This document shows, in pieces, positions 11,576 through 23,190 of a stretch of DNA of 64,000 nt. The position numbers and the translations under genes are program-made. Every line of letters starts with the position of its first letter. Within the stretch, counting starts at the first letter, position 1. The notes beneath the pieces were generated by a model. The model saw only the letters and a program-made list of their open reading frames with translations. It searched no databases and had not been told where the DNA came from. Location: the NCBI GenBank assembly GCA_026936325.1, contig JAPTHN010000011.1, positions 38,908,629 to 38,972,628 of the forward strand. Reading direction: 5' to 3'. This stretch comes from Platynereis dumerilii. Its lineage: Eukaryota; Annelida; Polychaeta; Phyllodocida; Nereididae.

Positions 11576-12856
11576 ATGTCTGGGGATGAGAACGGAGCTG
11601 CAGGTGGCGCAGAAGGCCCGAGGCTGCCTAGCCATGAAGAGGAGTTTCCTGAAAACCTGACCTTCAGGGATGACCAGGAGGAGATAGCCTATTGGAAAAA
11701 GCTGGCTCAGAATTACAAGAAAAGCCAGCGCAAGTTGTCTGCTCAAGTCAGCCAAGAAGAGAAGGAGTTGGACAACATGAGGATAAAGCTCGATCAGTTG
11801 CAATCACAAGTTCAGACGCTCACTGACGAAGAGAAGAATCCCTCACGGAAAGCGACTTTGAAGAAAGAAGACCAAGTTCCAAGTACATCATTTGCCAGAC
11901 AAGACGGTGCAACCGAGATGTCTAGGAAGATGAATGCGCTGGAGGCGAGGAAAGATGACCAAGTTCCTAGCACTTCTACGTCTGCTTCCTCTCGAGGTGG
12001 TGCATCTGGGACAACAGAATCTGCCACATCCATATTTGGTGAAATCCCGAAGCTCATGACCTTCACCGGTGAAGATGGGAAGAAGGATTACCCATATCAG
12101 AGCTGGCGATTCGACTTGCAACAACTGATTAGCTCAGGATATCCTGCAAAAGTAGTCAAGATGGCTATCGTCAGGAGCTGCAGAGGTACACCTTCAACTG
12201 TTCTTCGATCTCTGGGCGAAGATTTTGACATCAATGATGTAATTGTTACATTTGATAAGAGATTTGCTTCAGTGGATACATCTGAGTCTCTACTTTCTCA
12301 GTTCTATTCTGCCACTCAGAAAGCTGATGAGTCTATGAATGCATGGGGTTGTAGACTGGAAGCCCTGCTCAGCAAGCCACAGTTAAGACAGCTTACTGCC
12401 AACCAGAAGGAAGTCATGCTGCGTGCTAGGTTCTGGAGGGGAATCAGGAACGACAATACCCGCTATGCATTGAGACATCGGTTTGATGGTGATGCCACTT
12501 ATGAAGAGCTTCTTGTTAGTGCCAGAGAGGTAGAGTGTGAGGAAACAAGTTCTTCAGGCAACAAGTCATCCAAGAAGGCTCAAGTTTCTCAAGCTCAGAC
12601 TTCTGACAACAAGATAAGCAGTCAGCTTTCGGATATCTTGGCAAGATTGACTGCCCTGGAGAAGAAGATGCAGTCTCACACATCCAAGACCCCTCATCAG
12701 ACATCCAGCCATCCCAAACATAGAGCTCATCGCAATGAGAAGGGATCTTCAGGCAATCAGAAGAAGGACTCGGCCACTGAACAGAAGATCATCTGTTTCA
12801 AGTGCAAGAAAGAAGGCCATTACCGCAACAAGTGCCCGGATTTAAAAGACGCATGA
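11453..12856 (+). CDS. gag: Gag-like polyprotein of the Ty3/gypsy element
   Basis: An open frame of 467 codons. Translation more probably starts at the ATG at 11576 (codon 42): the first 41 residues are hydrophobic and unlike the charged, Gag-like sequence that follows. The product has an acidic N-terminal region, a coiled-coil-like stretch (about residues 75-125), a helical capsid-like middle (about 200-360), a basic C-terminal segment, and one CCHC zinc knuckle, CFKCKKEGHYRNKC, at about residues 447-460. In this family Gag forms the intracellular particle that packages the RNA. The 3' end overlaps the pol frame by 55 bp, with pol in the -1 frame. Ty3/gypsy elements are known to use frameshifting at such overlaps. 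Confidence 0.88.
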   Translation: MEIFPFIRFYIVIHWSFIAFISSIILGLFDNLVGSTLHIFVMSGDENGAAGGAEGPRLPSHEEEFPENLTFRDDQEEIAYWKKLAQNYKKSQRKLSAQVSQEEKELDNMRIKLDQLQSQVQTLTDEEKNPSRKATLKKEDQVPSTSFARQDGATEMSRKMNALEARKDDQVPSTSTSASSRGGASGTTESATSIFGEIPKLMTFTGEDGKKDYPYQSWRFDLQQLISSGYPAKVVKMAIVRSCRGTPSTVLRSLGEDFDINDVIVTFDKRFASVDTSESLLSQFYSATQKADESMNAWGCRLEALLSKPQLRQLTANQKEVMLRARFWRGIRNDNTRYALRHRFDGDATYEELLVSAREVECEETSSSGNKSSKKAQVSQAQTSDNKISSQLSDILARLTALEKKMQSHTSKTPHQTSSHPKHRAHRNEKGSSGNQKKDSATEQKIICFKCKKEGHYRNKCPDLKDA

Positions 12857-15800
12857 TGTGCGCCGGGGGTCGGGCACACATCAAACCTAAAGGGAGGCCC
12901 AACAACTTAAATCTCGTCGGACCAAGATGTGAGTCGGTGTTGTCAGTTGGTGGAGTTTCAGCGAGGTGTCTACTGGATACAGGATCTCAAGTTAGCACCG
13001 TGAGCTCAAGTTTCTTTGACAACAACTTAGCAGATCATACTCCACTTCAGACAATGGATCAACTCATCAACATTGAGGTTGCTGGTGGACATGATTTACC
13101 CTACAAAGGATTCATCGAAGTTCAGGTAAATTTTCATAGATCAGTTACTGGGTCATCTGAGCCTATTGATATTTTATTGTTAGTTGTTGATGATACTAAA
13201 TTTAATTCTGAGGTTCCTATTCTTTTGGGGACTAATGTATTGAAACATTGCTTCCAACTTTGTAAAGAATGTATGGAAGAAAAACATGGCTCTTTTGATT
13301 TAAAGAAGTGTAAGACTTCAAGGCCATGGAGATTAGCATATCGTTGTCTTTCTACTTATGTTGTAAATACAAATTGTAATGTTTCACTCTTAAATGTTAA
13401 TGTTTCCAAAGTTAATGCTCATTCAGAGATGTTGGTTGATTGTTGCATTGATGGTGATTTTGTTTTTTCAGGAAACCATGCATTGGTGTCCAGTGATGGA
13501 ATTGACCTGCCAGGAGGACTCATTGTGACTCCCATGTTAATAGATGGAAGTAGTCAAGGAAATGGATGGCAAGTGAGAGTGAGCAACCCTTCTCAAGTGG
13601 ATGTCACCATTCCCAAACAGACTACACTCTGCCAGATGGAGCCAGTCAACGTGATACAGATGTCCGCTTCCGAATCCCAGGAGATGAAGGGGGAAGATGA
13701 GATTGATGTGTCATCACTCTTCAAGTTGGATCACTTGGAGGAGTTGGGGGCTAGTTCTGCGCAGATTGGAGCCATACTCGAGATGTTGAATCGCAACATT
13801 GATGCAGTGTCACTTCATGAGTTCGACCTTGGTCAGGCGAAAGGCTACAAGCACACCATCAAATTAGAAGAAGGTTCTAGGCCTTTCAAGATGGCATACC
13901 GGCGTATACCTCCTCACATGTGGGACGAGGTGCGCGACCACCTTCAGAAGATGTTGGCCGCCGGCGTCATCGAAGAGTCATCATCATCATATGCATCTCC
14001 CATCGTCTTAGTACGCAAAAAGGACAATTCACTACGTTTCTGTGTGGACTACAGAAAACTGAATAGTCTAACTGTGAAGGATGCGCACGGACTACCGAGG
14101 CCTCAAGACATTTTCGACAGGTTAGCCAACGCCAAGTGGTTTTCCAGCCTTGACCTGAAGAGCGGCTACTGGCAGCTAGAAGTCGACCCAAAGGATCGTC
14201 ACTACACTAGCTTCACAGCAGGCCCCTTAGGATTCTTCCAGTTTGTTAAAATGCCCTTCGGCCTTTGCAATGCTGGAGCTAGTTTCCAGAGGATGATGGA
14301 AAGCTGCATGGGTGCGGAAAACTTGTCAAGCTGCCTTTTGTATCTCGACGACATTGTGATCTTCAGTGAGACTCTGGACCAGCACATTGATAAACTTGAC
14401 AGAGTGTTGAAGCGGCTTCGTGAGTGTGGACTCAAAGTCAACGCTAAGAAGTGTGACCTCTTCAGGAAGAAGATCAAGTACCTGGGACATTGGATCACTG
14501 AGGAGGGGATATCAACTGATGAAGATAAAGTCTCAGCTGTGAAAAATTGGCCAAGACCAACCAACAGAGAAGAACTTAGACGCTTCTTGGGTTTTGCTAG
14601 CTTCTATCGGCGGTTTATTCACAAATTTGCCCAGATCAGTGAACCCCTGCACCAACTTCTACGCGGACAGAAGAGCAAGAAGTCTAGCAAGTCTGCCAAA
14701 GGAACCAAGTCCCTACCTCCACCTTTTACATGGGGAGAGGAGCAGCAAAATAGCTTCGAGACTATCATCACAGCGTTAACATCAACACCTGTGCTGGCGT
14801 ATGCGGACTTCACAAGACCTTTCGAATTGCATACGGATGCTGCCACCTCTGCAGGGCTTGGAGCAGTACTCTACCAGAAGGATGACGAAGGACGCCTGCA
14901 TGTGATTTCTTATGCAAGTCGAAGTTTGTCTGATTCTGAGCGAAGGTACCCAGCTCACAAACTAGAGTTCCTTGCATTGAAGTGGGCTGTCACTGAAAAG
15001 TTTGCTGATTACCTCCGAGGAGCCACATTCACAGTTAGGACTGACAACAACCCATTGTGCTATATTTTGTCTACTGCGAAGTTAGATGCCTGTGGACAGC
15101 GTTGGGTAGCCGAATTGAGCAACTACAACTTCGACATCATCTACAAACCAGGCACCAGCCATGTGGACGCAGACGCACTGTCCAGGATTCCAGCTCAGGA
15201 ATGGAAAGGATTCAGCGCTCCTACTGTCACTGCTGTGTGCGAGTCTCAGTTGATCTCGGATCTGGTTAGCTCGATTTGTCTAACTCCAAACAGTGGTTCC
15301 TTGTTCCAAGTCTCAGTTGAAGGATGGTGGGATAAGGAATCCTGGCAAGAAGAGCAGGAGAATGATACAGACCTCCAAGAAGTGACAGAAGTGTTGACTG
15401 GTGTGAAGAAGTCTGTGGAGTCTCCAGTGGCCAAGATACTCCTGCGGCAACGGAAGAAGTTATTCTTAGCTGATGGACTCCTGCAGCGACGAACATCCGT
15501 AGATGAAGAACATGTCAACCAAATTGTTGTGCCTAGTGTGCTTCAATCCGAAGTATTGCATCAACTGCACGACAAGATGGGCCATTTGGGAACGGAGCGA
15601 ACCCTGGAGCTCACCAAGAGTAGGTTCTACTTCCCAAGGATGGACTCCGTGGTGGCTGATTATGTGTCATCCTGTGATCGTTGCATGCGGAGGAAAGCAC
15701 CACTGCAGAGAGCACCTATGGCCAGCTTGGAATCTTCTGGACCGATGGACTTGCTGTGCATTGACTTCCTATCTCTGGAATCGGCGAAGGGAGGGTACTC

Positions 15801-17142
15801 TAACATCTTAGTTATGACGGACCACTTCACCCGCTACAGTCAAGCCATCGCAACCAAGAACCAGACTGCACACACCACCGCCAATGCCATCATTTCATCT
15901 TTTATCAATCATTACGGCATGCCTACTAAGTTACACTCAGATCAAGGTGCTAATTTTGAGTCGAAGACCATCAGACAGCTGTGTGAGATACTGGGTATTA
16001 AGAAGACACACACCACACCATACCACCCACAGGGGAATGCTCAAGTTGAGAGGTTCAACGCCACCTTACTCTCAATGTTAGCTTGTCTCACAGAAGAGGA
16101 AAAGACCAGATGGAAGGATCATCTCCCATTTGTCATCCACGCCTACAACTGCACCAGAAATGATGCGACAGGATTCTCGCCATTCCAGTTGATGTTTGGA
16201 AGGAAGCCGAGGCTACCAGTCGACATCATCAAAGGGCTTGAGGAGACTGAACAGGATGTGGACTACAAGGAGTATGTTCAGAGAGTGAGAGACAGTTTGT
16301 TATCAGCATATGAGAGAGCAAGCCAGCATGCGTCAAAACTGCAGCTTCGTAATAAGGCCTATTACGACAGGAAAGCAGGAGCGACATCAGTAGAGGTTGG
16401 CGACAGGGTGTTAGTGAGGAAAGTGCGCTTCAAGGAGGGACCACACAAGTTGGAGAACAGATGGGAAGATGGAGTGTACGAAGTTGTAGCAGTGCCGGAG
16501 GACAAGACAGGAGTTTATGATGTCAGACAAGAAGGATCGCCAAAAGGGAAGATACGTCGTCTGCATCGTAACCTACTCCTACCGATTGGAAGTATCACCC
16601 CAGAAGTGAAAGATGGATTGAAGCCCCAGCACAGGAGGAGTACCGCCAAGAAAGAAGCTGTGACGAGTGAGAGAGATGAGTCATCTAATTCTTCTGATGA
16701 AGAGGAAAACTTCATGACTTTGCACGCCAGGACTAGGTCACAGACAGCGACCGGCAGATCAACTGATCACCCGAGTCCAGAAGCAAGTGGGACAGCTAGT
16801 TCTGATCAGGGAAGTGAGACGGAATCAGCTGAAGAAGGGGAAGAAGAGTCACGGGAGACATCCGTGCTGGAGCCTAGACGTGAGCAACCTGTTGCCCCAG
16901 CAGATCGTCCTATGGACGAACAGGCACACGGAGATGCGGCAGAGCAAGCCTCCCAACCAACCCTCCAAGTTGATCCAACTCCGCCCCCAGCAGAACCAAG
17001 AGAAGCAATTCCATTGCGACGTTCTACCCGGCAAAGGAGACGACCAGCCTGGCAGACATCTGGCGAGTACGACATGTCAGGACTTCAGCAAGCACGGATG
17101 GAAGTACTTCAGCAAGTGATGCGTCAGTTGGATAAACTGTAA
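12802..17142 (+). CDS. pol: Pol polyprotein (protease, RT, RNase H, integrase) of the Ty3/gypsy element
   Basis: An open frame of 1446 codons overlapping gag. Visible domains in order: aspartic protease with DTG at about residues 59-61; reverse transcriptase with LDLKSGYWQ and the catalytic YLDD at about 514-517; RNase H with HTDAATSAG near 675 and TDNN near 735; integrase zinc-finger (His pair near 922, CDRC further on); integrase core with its Asp residues in CIDF (about 985) and SDQG (about 1045) and its Glu in VERFN (about 1080). A GPY/F-type module and a long acidic and then basic tail follow. It probably has no independent start and is made as a Gag-Pol fusion. I cannot assign a clade; integrase follows RNase H, which rules out the Gmr1 arrangement. 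Confidence 0.95.
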   Translation: MQERRPLPQQVPGFKRRMMCAGGRAHIKPKGRPNNLNLVGPRCESVLSVGGVSARCLLDTGSQVSTVSSSFFDNNLADHTPLQTMDQLINIEVAGGHDLPYKGFIEVQVNFHRSVTGSSEPIDILLLVVDDTKFNSEVPILLGTNVLKHCFQLCKECMEEKHGSFDLKKCKTSRPWRLAYRCLSTYVVNTNCNVSLLNVNVSKVNAHSEMLVDCCIDGDFVFSGNHALVSSDGIDLPGGLIVTPMLIDGSSQGNGWQVRVSNPSQVDVTIPKQTTLCQMEPVNVIQMSASESQEMKGEDEIDVSSLFKLDHLEELGASSAQIGAILEMLNRNIDAVSLHEFDLGQAKGYKHTIKLEEGSRPFKMAYRRIPPHMWDEVRDHLQKMLAAGVIEESSSSYASPIVLVRKKDNSLRFCVDYRKLNSLTVKDAHGLPRPQDIFDRLANAKWFSSLDLKSGYWQLEVDPKDRHYTSFTAGPLGFFQFVKMPFGLCNAGASFQRMMESCMGAENLSSCLLYLDDIVIFSETLDQHIDKLDRVLKRLRECGLKVNAKKCDLFRKKIKYLGHWITEEGISTDEDKVSAVKNWPRPTNREELRRFLGFASFYRRFIHKFAQISEPLHQLLRGQKSKKSSKSAKGTKSLPPPFTWGEEQQNSFETIITALTSTPVLAYADFTRPFELHTDAATSAGLGAVLYQKDDEGRLHVISYASRSLSDSERRYPAHKLEFLALKWAVTEKFADYLRGATFTVRTDNNPLCYILSTAKLDACGQRWVAELSNYNFDIIYKPGTSHVDADALSRIPAQEWKGFSAPTVTAVCESQLISDLVSSICLTPNSGSLFQVSVEGWWDKESWQEEQENDTDLQEVTEVLTGVKKSVESPVAKILLRQRKKLFLADGLLQRRTSVDEEHVNQIVVPSVLQSEVLHQLHDKMGHLGTERTLELTKSRFYFPRMDSVVADYVSSCDRCMRRKAPLQRAPMASLESSGPMDLLCIDFLSLESAKGGYSNILVMTDHFTRYSQAIATKNQTAHTTANAIISSFINHYGMPTKLHSDQGANFESKTIRQLCEILGIKKTHTTPYHPQGNAQVERFNATLLSMLACLTEEEKTRWKDHLPFVIHAYNCTRNDATGFSPFQLMFGRKPRLPVDIIKGLEETEQDVDYKEYVQRVRDSLLSAYERASQHASKLQLRNKAYYDRKAGATSVEVGDRVLVRKVRFKEGPHKLENRWEDGVYEVVAVPEDKTGVYDVRQEGSPKGKIRRLHRNLLLPIGSITPEVKDGLKPQHRRSTAKKEAVTSERDESSNSSDEEENFMTLHARTRSQTATGRSTDHPSPEASGTASSDQGSETESAEEGEEESRETSVLEPRREQPVAPADRPMDEQAHGDAAEQASQPTLQVDPTPPPAEPREAIPLRRSTRQRRRPAWQTSGEYDMSGLQQARMEVLQQVMRQLDKL

Positions 17143-17407
17143 CTTTCTTATTTTGTATCTTAATGATTATTGTGAACTGAGGTTATTGAATAAATCTCTT
17201 TGTAAGTTTCATGTCGTTTGTTATTTGTTAATGAACTGTAATTCATGACTTTGTAATTCTATGTTATTATTTAATAAATTGCTTCAAATGTACTTTGTTG
17301 TTTATTATCATGTCATTTCATCATACATCTCATTTGTAAATTAACATAGGTTTTGTATATAACTTCGGGGTTTCTACCGTTTTGGTTAGTTGAGGACAAC
17401 TTTCTCT

Positions 17408-17420
17408 AAGAGGGGGAGCA
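17408..17420 (+). other. polypurine tract
   Basis: A purine run aagagggggag directly before the 3' LTR, the standard primer for plus-strand DNA synthesis in LTR retrotransposons. The 266 bp between pol and this tract contain only AT-rich sequence with several aataaa-type signals. Confidence 0.85.
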
Positions 17421-17858
17421 TGTAGTAATGGTCAAGATTCCCTTTATATGTATAGTGACAGCAACCCACCTGGTGCCTCTCAGTCCGGAGAGGATCAGCA
17501 CCAAGTGGGCCATGCTGCTCACTCATGCATGCTTTATTGATTGTGGAGAATTGAAGAGAACACTGTTGGACACATGTTGTGTCATTGCTTTAACTGAGTA
17601 AGAGAAGTCAGCCCAACCAGGGTAGGTTAAACTATTTTATTATTAATTATTCTTTATGTGACATATATATTTAATATAAATTTATTGTTGTATAAAGTGT
17701 ATATTTATTACCACATAGATTATTCCTTTATAACTGTTCATTATATGTTGGTTTTGTTTTATCTATTGTAGGCTGTATGTATATATTGGATTGGAGTATT
17801 GGAAATTCTTCAATAAACCATTTTAACTAAAGAACTGATGTTGAGTCCTAATATCCAA
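17421..17858 (+). repeat. 3' LTR of the Ty3/gypsy element
   Basis: A 438-bp direct repeat of 9233-9670, essentially identical by eye. The sequence after it (atcagaaagagg) rejoins the segmental-duplication sequence as seen uninterrupted at 50045 onward. Confidence 0.93.
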
Positions 17859-19018
17859 TATCAGAAAGAGGCTTGCCTGATTGTGTTTAGTAAGAGATGT
17901 ACTGCCAAATCAAGATCAGATCTAGTTTGAAAGCAATAAGTTATGAATGTAAATGTGTCTATAGATCTCTAGAAATACATCAATATTTTTCTCGAACCAG
18001 TCATATTTTGGATTATAGTATATGCTAGCCTAGTTACCTTTATTAAATCATGCTACTTTGAAAAACACAGTTACAAGGTACTGCATTTTATTTCAAATTG
18101 TCATATCATCAACGCAATTTACAAGAAACCAAATCCTATATCAATTATTTTGTTTTGTTTAAATTGTTTCACCATTTATAAGGTCTAAGAAGGGCTCGAT
18201 TTCAGGTGACATAGCATTATATAAGTTTAGCCAGCGTTGTGATGACAATGTGAGTTCTGAATTCGGCTCTATTCCATATTTGCACAATTATCAACAATTT
18301 GTGACTAAGATTATAAAGTAAACAAATATAATGGCTCCTACGGGCAAGGCCCAGAAGGTGCTATATAGAACTATGATCTCAATTGTACCATTGGTACACA
18401 AAGGAGCTTTATCGCTCAGGCTTGCAGTGGTACAAAACTTAGTTTTCTCATCTATCTCCGTCAGGTATGTCTTTTGACAAGTACCTGCATGGCTGACAAT
18501 GCACTAATAAGAGAGAGCAATTTGTCATCCAGCCCTTAACTCATCTTTTGTTATGTGTGAGCCCATTGTCAGACAGCCAACCACCTGAGATTGGCTTTCA
18601 TTACTCTGTTATGTGCACAATGACTTCCCAGGCAACTGACCCAGGGGCCAGGGAGGCATCAGGATGTCTCTTAGCTTACATTTTCAGTTCCATCCGTCTC
18701 TCATCCCTAAACTATATATCATCTGTTCAAATTCCCATTGTTGTGATCAACGTTTTGTCTGCTGCCGACTGAAAAAATATAGCTCTGACTTTTAGCCAGT
18801 TGTCAAGAAATTGAATATCCTAAAAAATGATACCTCAAGGTTTTGAAAAAACTATATTTGATTAGTTTCAAAAGGAATTTTTTAATCTTAAACTTAGACG
18901 TTATGTACATCACACTGAAGTTCTAACTCCTTAGAATTTTCTAACACATTTCAAGTTGTATCAGAGTCTATAGATTCATTTTTTGGTTTACTCATTTCCA
19001 GTAAAGATAACTGTATTT

Positions 19019-19202
19019 CTAAAAAATGTCTGGACAAAATTGGTTTTTTAGATTCAAAATGGTTTTTTAAAAAGCCAAATTTCAATGCAAAACCAACAGG
19101 GTTTTTAAAAAAAATCCATGTGCGTTTTTTGCATTGAAATTTGGTTTTTTGAAAAACCATTTTGAATCTAAAAAACCAATTTTGTCTGAAATTTTTTAGA
19201 AT
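19019..19202. mobile_element. hairpin (foldback) MITE, 184 bp
   Basis: Two arms of about 75 bp (19019-19093 and 19124-19202) are near-perfect reverse complements, sharing blocks such as aattggttttttagattc, around a 30-bp loop. It sits where copy 1 departs from copy 2 of the segmental duplication (near 56535). A transcript would fold into a long stem. It is probably a small non-autonomous element. Confidence 0.7.
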
Positions 19203-19299
19203 GTACCTAAACAATACATGAGGAAGGCCAAGGTATCAGTGTGTGCCCAGATTGAGGAACCCCCCCCCCTTCCAAAATTCCGGGATCCGCCCCTGGGTT

Positions 19300-19551
19300 C
19301 TCTCACTAATTTGGATGTGCGCTGTAAAGTATGTCCACTCACGCGCTGTATGGCATGTACACTCATGCGCTGTATAGCATGTCCACTCATGCGCTGTAAA
19401 GCATGTCCACGCGCGTAGATTTTTCACGCGTGCGCTATTTGACACATCCACGCGCGTGTATGTGTCAAATCTTGCACATCCACGCGTCCTAAAAGCGTGT
19501 ATGTGCGCTCTGGAACATGCGTGGATATGTCAAATTTGGATAAAAATATAC
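19300..19551. mobile_element. single arm of a GCGCTG-repeat foldback-like element
   Basis: This arm matches the right arm of the element at 42213-42963. It has tandem units of about 24 bp (catgtccactcatgcgctgt and variants), then hairpin-prone cacgcg/gcgtgt sequence, and ends tttggataaaaatata. The left arm is absent. Just before it (about 19258-19293) is a short piece ending gatccgcccctgg, like the end of a hAT element. Confidence 0.65.
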
Positions 19552-21009
19552 CTCCGTAGGCCTATATACAGTGATTTTAATGGTTCCTTGTAGGCTTCTT
19601 AACTGTGATGCTGTGTGAAATTAAGATGAGTATCATAGAATAATGTAACATCCAAACAAGACACTAAAAGTCCAAATTGTGCTTCCCCTACCTGCATTGG
19701 AATTATTCATATCTCTTGTAGATCTGCATTGTGAGGAGGGGCTGATATTACTGAATAATACAACAAGTAACAGGATCATGCCTTTGCATTCAGTTGTTCT
19801 CTGCATCAGATCGTCTTGCTGCCATGCCATGATACATACAGAGTGTCCCTGTATTCCTATTTGCACAGAGGTCAGTGAAGATTGTCTTGGTCAAAACCCT
19901 AGCAATAGGAAGATAGATTTTCAATGAACAGGTGACAGTCAGAAGGTCAAGCAAAAACACAAGACATTTTCTGATAAAATTGAAAAGGGGAGACATTCAA
20001 AATTCGAATGTGTCTTCATTCCATTGTACTGACGAATGGTCATGGGCAGCCAATCCAAAGATCTGACCTTAGTAGCGTGATTGTGGTAGAATGCATGTAT
20101 ACCCCCCAAAAATATATGCAATATTATACACATATGAAGAAGTTTTCTGTATAACCGCATTGGCTGAAGTTATTCGCCACTGAGGTAAAAAAGAGTCAGT
20201 TTTCATCTGCAGGATGACTGCAAGTAAACATAGACAGTGTCATGTCAGATAGTCTGTTGTATAAACTCGTCCCAATTTGGAAGATATAGTTTTCTGCAGA
20301 CTTTTCGTCAAATTGAACAACTTTCATTGCAAAACCTAGTATATGATTACGTTTAAAACACAAATTTCTGCATGTGTGATTGTGCTGGAAACTCGATGGT
20401 GAAAAATAATAAGTGCACTATTAGCTTGACTGGTAATACATCAGTTGAATATTGTTTGAGCAATAGCCAATCTTCTGGAAAATGTAGTTGTAAAATAAAA
20501 ACAATAACATTTTCCTGTACAGCCTTAAAACCTGATGTAATGGTTTGGATATGCCAGTGATATAATGTGCTTCTGAAATGATCTCCTTTTTTATAACTTG
20601 GCAAGGTGTTTCATCCAGTGTAGTGTTGAAAATGCACTTGGTGTTAGTAAATCCTGTCACCAAGCCACCTCCCCTCTTCAGTTGACTAATTGATTATCCT
20701 CCTAAACAAGGCCTCATCGGGCTAAGAATTTAGGTAAAAAGGATTAAAAGATTCTTACACTGGCAAATCTGGCACGAAGAACAAAACAAAGAAAATGGCA
20801 AAAAGGAGCATTGTCAGACAACAACAAGCCAATGCAAGGTTAGCATGCAATGTTCACATCCTCTTTGCTTCAGTTTCATTTGAAATAAAACTTAAATGTC
20901 TTATATATGCTGTCTTTGTTTTGTGCAATTAACCGATTTCTGTGAGACACAAAATTGTATTTAGATTGAGATGCTATACCTGTAAAGTTATTTGACTTTT
21001 AGGATTACA

Positions 21010-23190
21010 GTTGCTCTAATACAGCAGTAACACAGTGTATCGAAATGACAATTATTATATTGGCTTTTCTCCCTTTTTTTTCAAACCTGTCACAATATTT
21101 CTAAGATCTTCAATTTTGAGACTTTCAGACATATTTCTCTAATGATAACAGCATACATGGCTGAGATGCACCAATAAGAGTGAAAAATGTCATCATCCAA
21201 CCTCTCACTCATCTTTTGTTACGTGATCAACCATTGTCAGACATCTGACTCCCTGAGAGTGGCTCTCATTGCTCTGTTATGAACACAATGACTTCCAGGC
21301 AACTGACCCCTGCTGCTCTCGGATTACATATTTTACCAGCTCCACCTCATATGATATTGTTTCCAAGTTTTCTTTGTTGTGATCCACTCTTTATTTGCAG
21401 TTGGATGAAAAATTGCTATTGTCACTGACTGTATTTTACGTACATTAAAAAATAGGCAAAAACTATGTCAAATTCAAAAACTACTAATTCCTTGTTTTAA
21501 AAAAAGCTAAATTTAGATATTATCTGGTAAATATAATCAATGATGTGAATCGAAGATCAAAATCCGTAAAATATCTATTTTCTTACCATCATTGGCATAA
21601 CTTAAATTTGAATTAGCACATTGATAAAAAGAATGGATATAATTATTTTCATTTTTTTCATAGGTGAGAATTGCATTTGATACTTGTACATAATCAAACT
21701 TTAAAAAGGCACAGACTGCTTTCATCTATCATAATCTTGCTGTGAATGAACAATAGATATACACAATTATTGAAGCTGCTGATGCTGGATGATGATTCAC
21801 AGAAATTCACAAAAAAAAAAGCATTTTGAGAACACAACTTTTGCTTCCAGTTAGGAACGTGTAAAATCAACCTCCCTTCCTGTGAAACACTGCACAGTTC
21901 AGGCATCACATGAATTCTGTGAGCAACTTAAGAAACCTAACCACTCTAAACATTAACATAATGAATAATTCACTACGTAATTTAAGAATTGAGAGCATTC
22001 TGGAACAAACTTAAATACATTATGTAGATCAAAATAGGTGTAAATTTGATTTAGATCACTTAAGCTTATAATACACATACACTGTCATACAGTGGTCCTT
22101 CGCTAAAGTTTCCTTATTTGATTCAACTTGAAATGCCTGTTGTTTCTTTTTGATGGCATTGGGGAGAGACAAATGCAAATCCCTACCTGTCTTGACATAT
22201 TCTCAACCTCATTACTTTCAAATGACTTTCTCTCTGCTCTTTTCTGTTTGATCGGTATAACACGTCAGCTGTGGTGTTTTGAAAACACAACTTGCATCTT
22301 AATGTAGCATTACATTTGTCCAGAAGAGTGTCTACTGATGCTGCATGTGTGCCAACTGCCTGGTCTTGATCTGTTGAACAACTGCAGTACATAAACATAA
22401 ATGGCATAATGTCAGATAGTCTTATTTCTAAGATCTTCAATTTTGAGACTTTCAGACATATTTCTCTAAAGATAACAGCATACATGGCTGGGAAGCACCA
22501 ATAAGTGCGAAAAATATCATCATCCAATCTGATTCCCTGAGAGCGGCTCTCATTGCCCTGTTATGAACACAATGACTTCCAGGCAACTGACCCCTGCTGC
22601 TCTCGGATTACATATTTTTCCAGCTCCACCTCATATGATATTGTTTCCAAGTTTTCTTTGTTGTGATCCACTCTTTATTTGCAGTTGGATGAAAAATTGC
22701 TATTGTCACTGACTGTATTTTACAGACATTTAAAAAAAAGGCAAAAACTAATTTCAAAAATACTAATTCCCAGTTTTAAATTATACTGATTACTGAATTA
22801 TGAAAGCTAGTTTAGATATTATCTGGTAAATATAATTCAGGTAAATATAATCAATGATGTGCATCGAGGATCAAAATTGGTAAAATATCCATTTTCTTAC
22901 CATCATTGGCATAACTTAAATTTGAATTAGCACATTGATAAAAAGAATGTATATAATTATTTTCATTTTTTCATTGGTGAGAATTGCATTTGATACTTGT
23001 ACATAATCAAACTTTAAAAAAGGAAAATACTGCTTTCATCTATCATAATCTTGCTGTGAATGATCAATAGATATACACAATTATTGAAGCTGCTGATGCT
23101 GGATGATGATCCACAGAAATTCACAAAAAAAAAAAGCGTTTTGAGAACACAACTTTTGCTTCCAGTTAGGAACGTGTAAACTCAATTGAG
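21010..23190 (+). repeat. local tandem duplication within copy 1
   Basis: The stretch about 21100-21900 is repeated at about 22425-23170, sharing ttctaagatcttcaattttg, the gctgctgatgctggatgatg block and an A-tract near the end. A further copy lies at 61010-61860. The first two are closer to each other than to the third by eye, which suggests a later duplication private to this locus. There is no gene in it. Confidence 0.75.
22187..22195. other. paralogous empty site of the giant foldback element
   Basis: Here the sequence reads through cctgtcttgacatattctc without interruption. At the foldback locus the same flanks are split, with cctgtctta on both sides of the element (24899-24907 and 40147-40155). 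This single copy shows what the target looked like before insertion. Confidence 0.85.

Larger units (their letters stand above)
9233..17858 (+). mobile_element. Ty3/gypsy LTR retrotransposon, structurally whole
   Basis: An 8.6-kb element with 438-bp terminal repeats, a primer-binding site, a long untranslated leader, gag and pol frames, and a purine tract. The domain order in pol (protease, RT, RNase H, integrase) is that of Ty3/gypsy. The two LTRs are almost identical by eye and both main frames are long and open, so it looks whole, with no obvious breaks, and is probably a recent insertion. The paralogous unoccupied site is present at about 50037-50050 in the second duplication copy. A short target duplication of 3-5 bp is likely, but the right edge is uncertain by a few bases. 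No envelope gene is seen. Confidence 0.95.
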
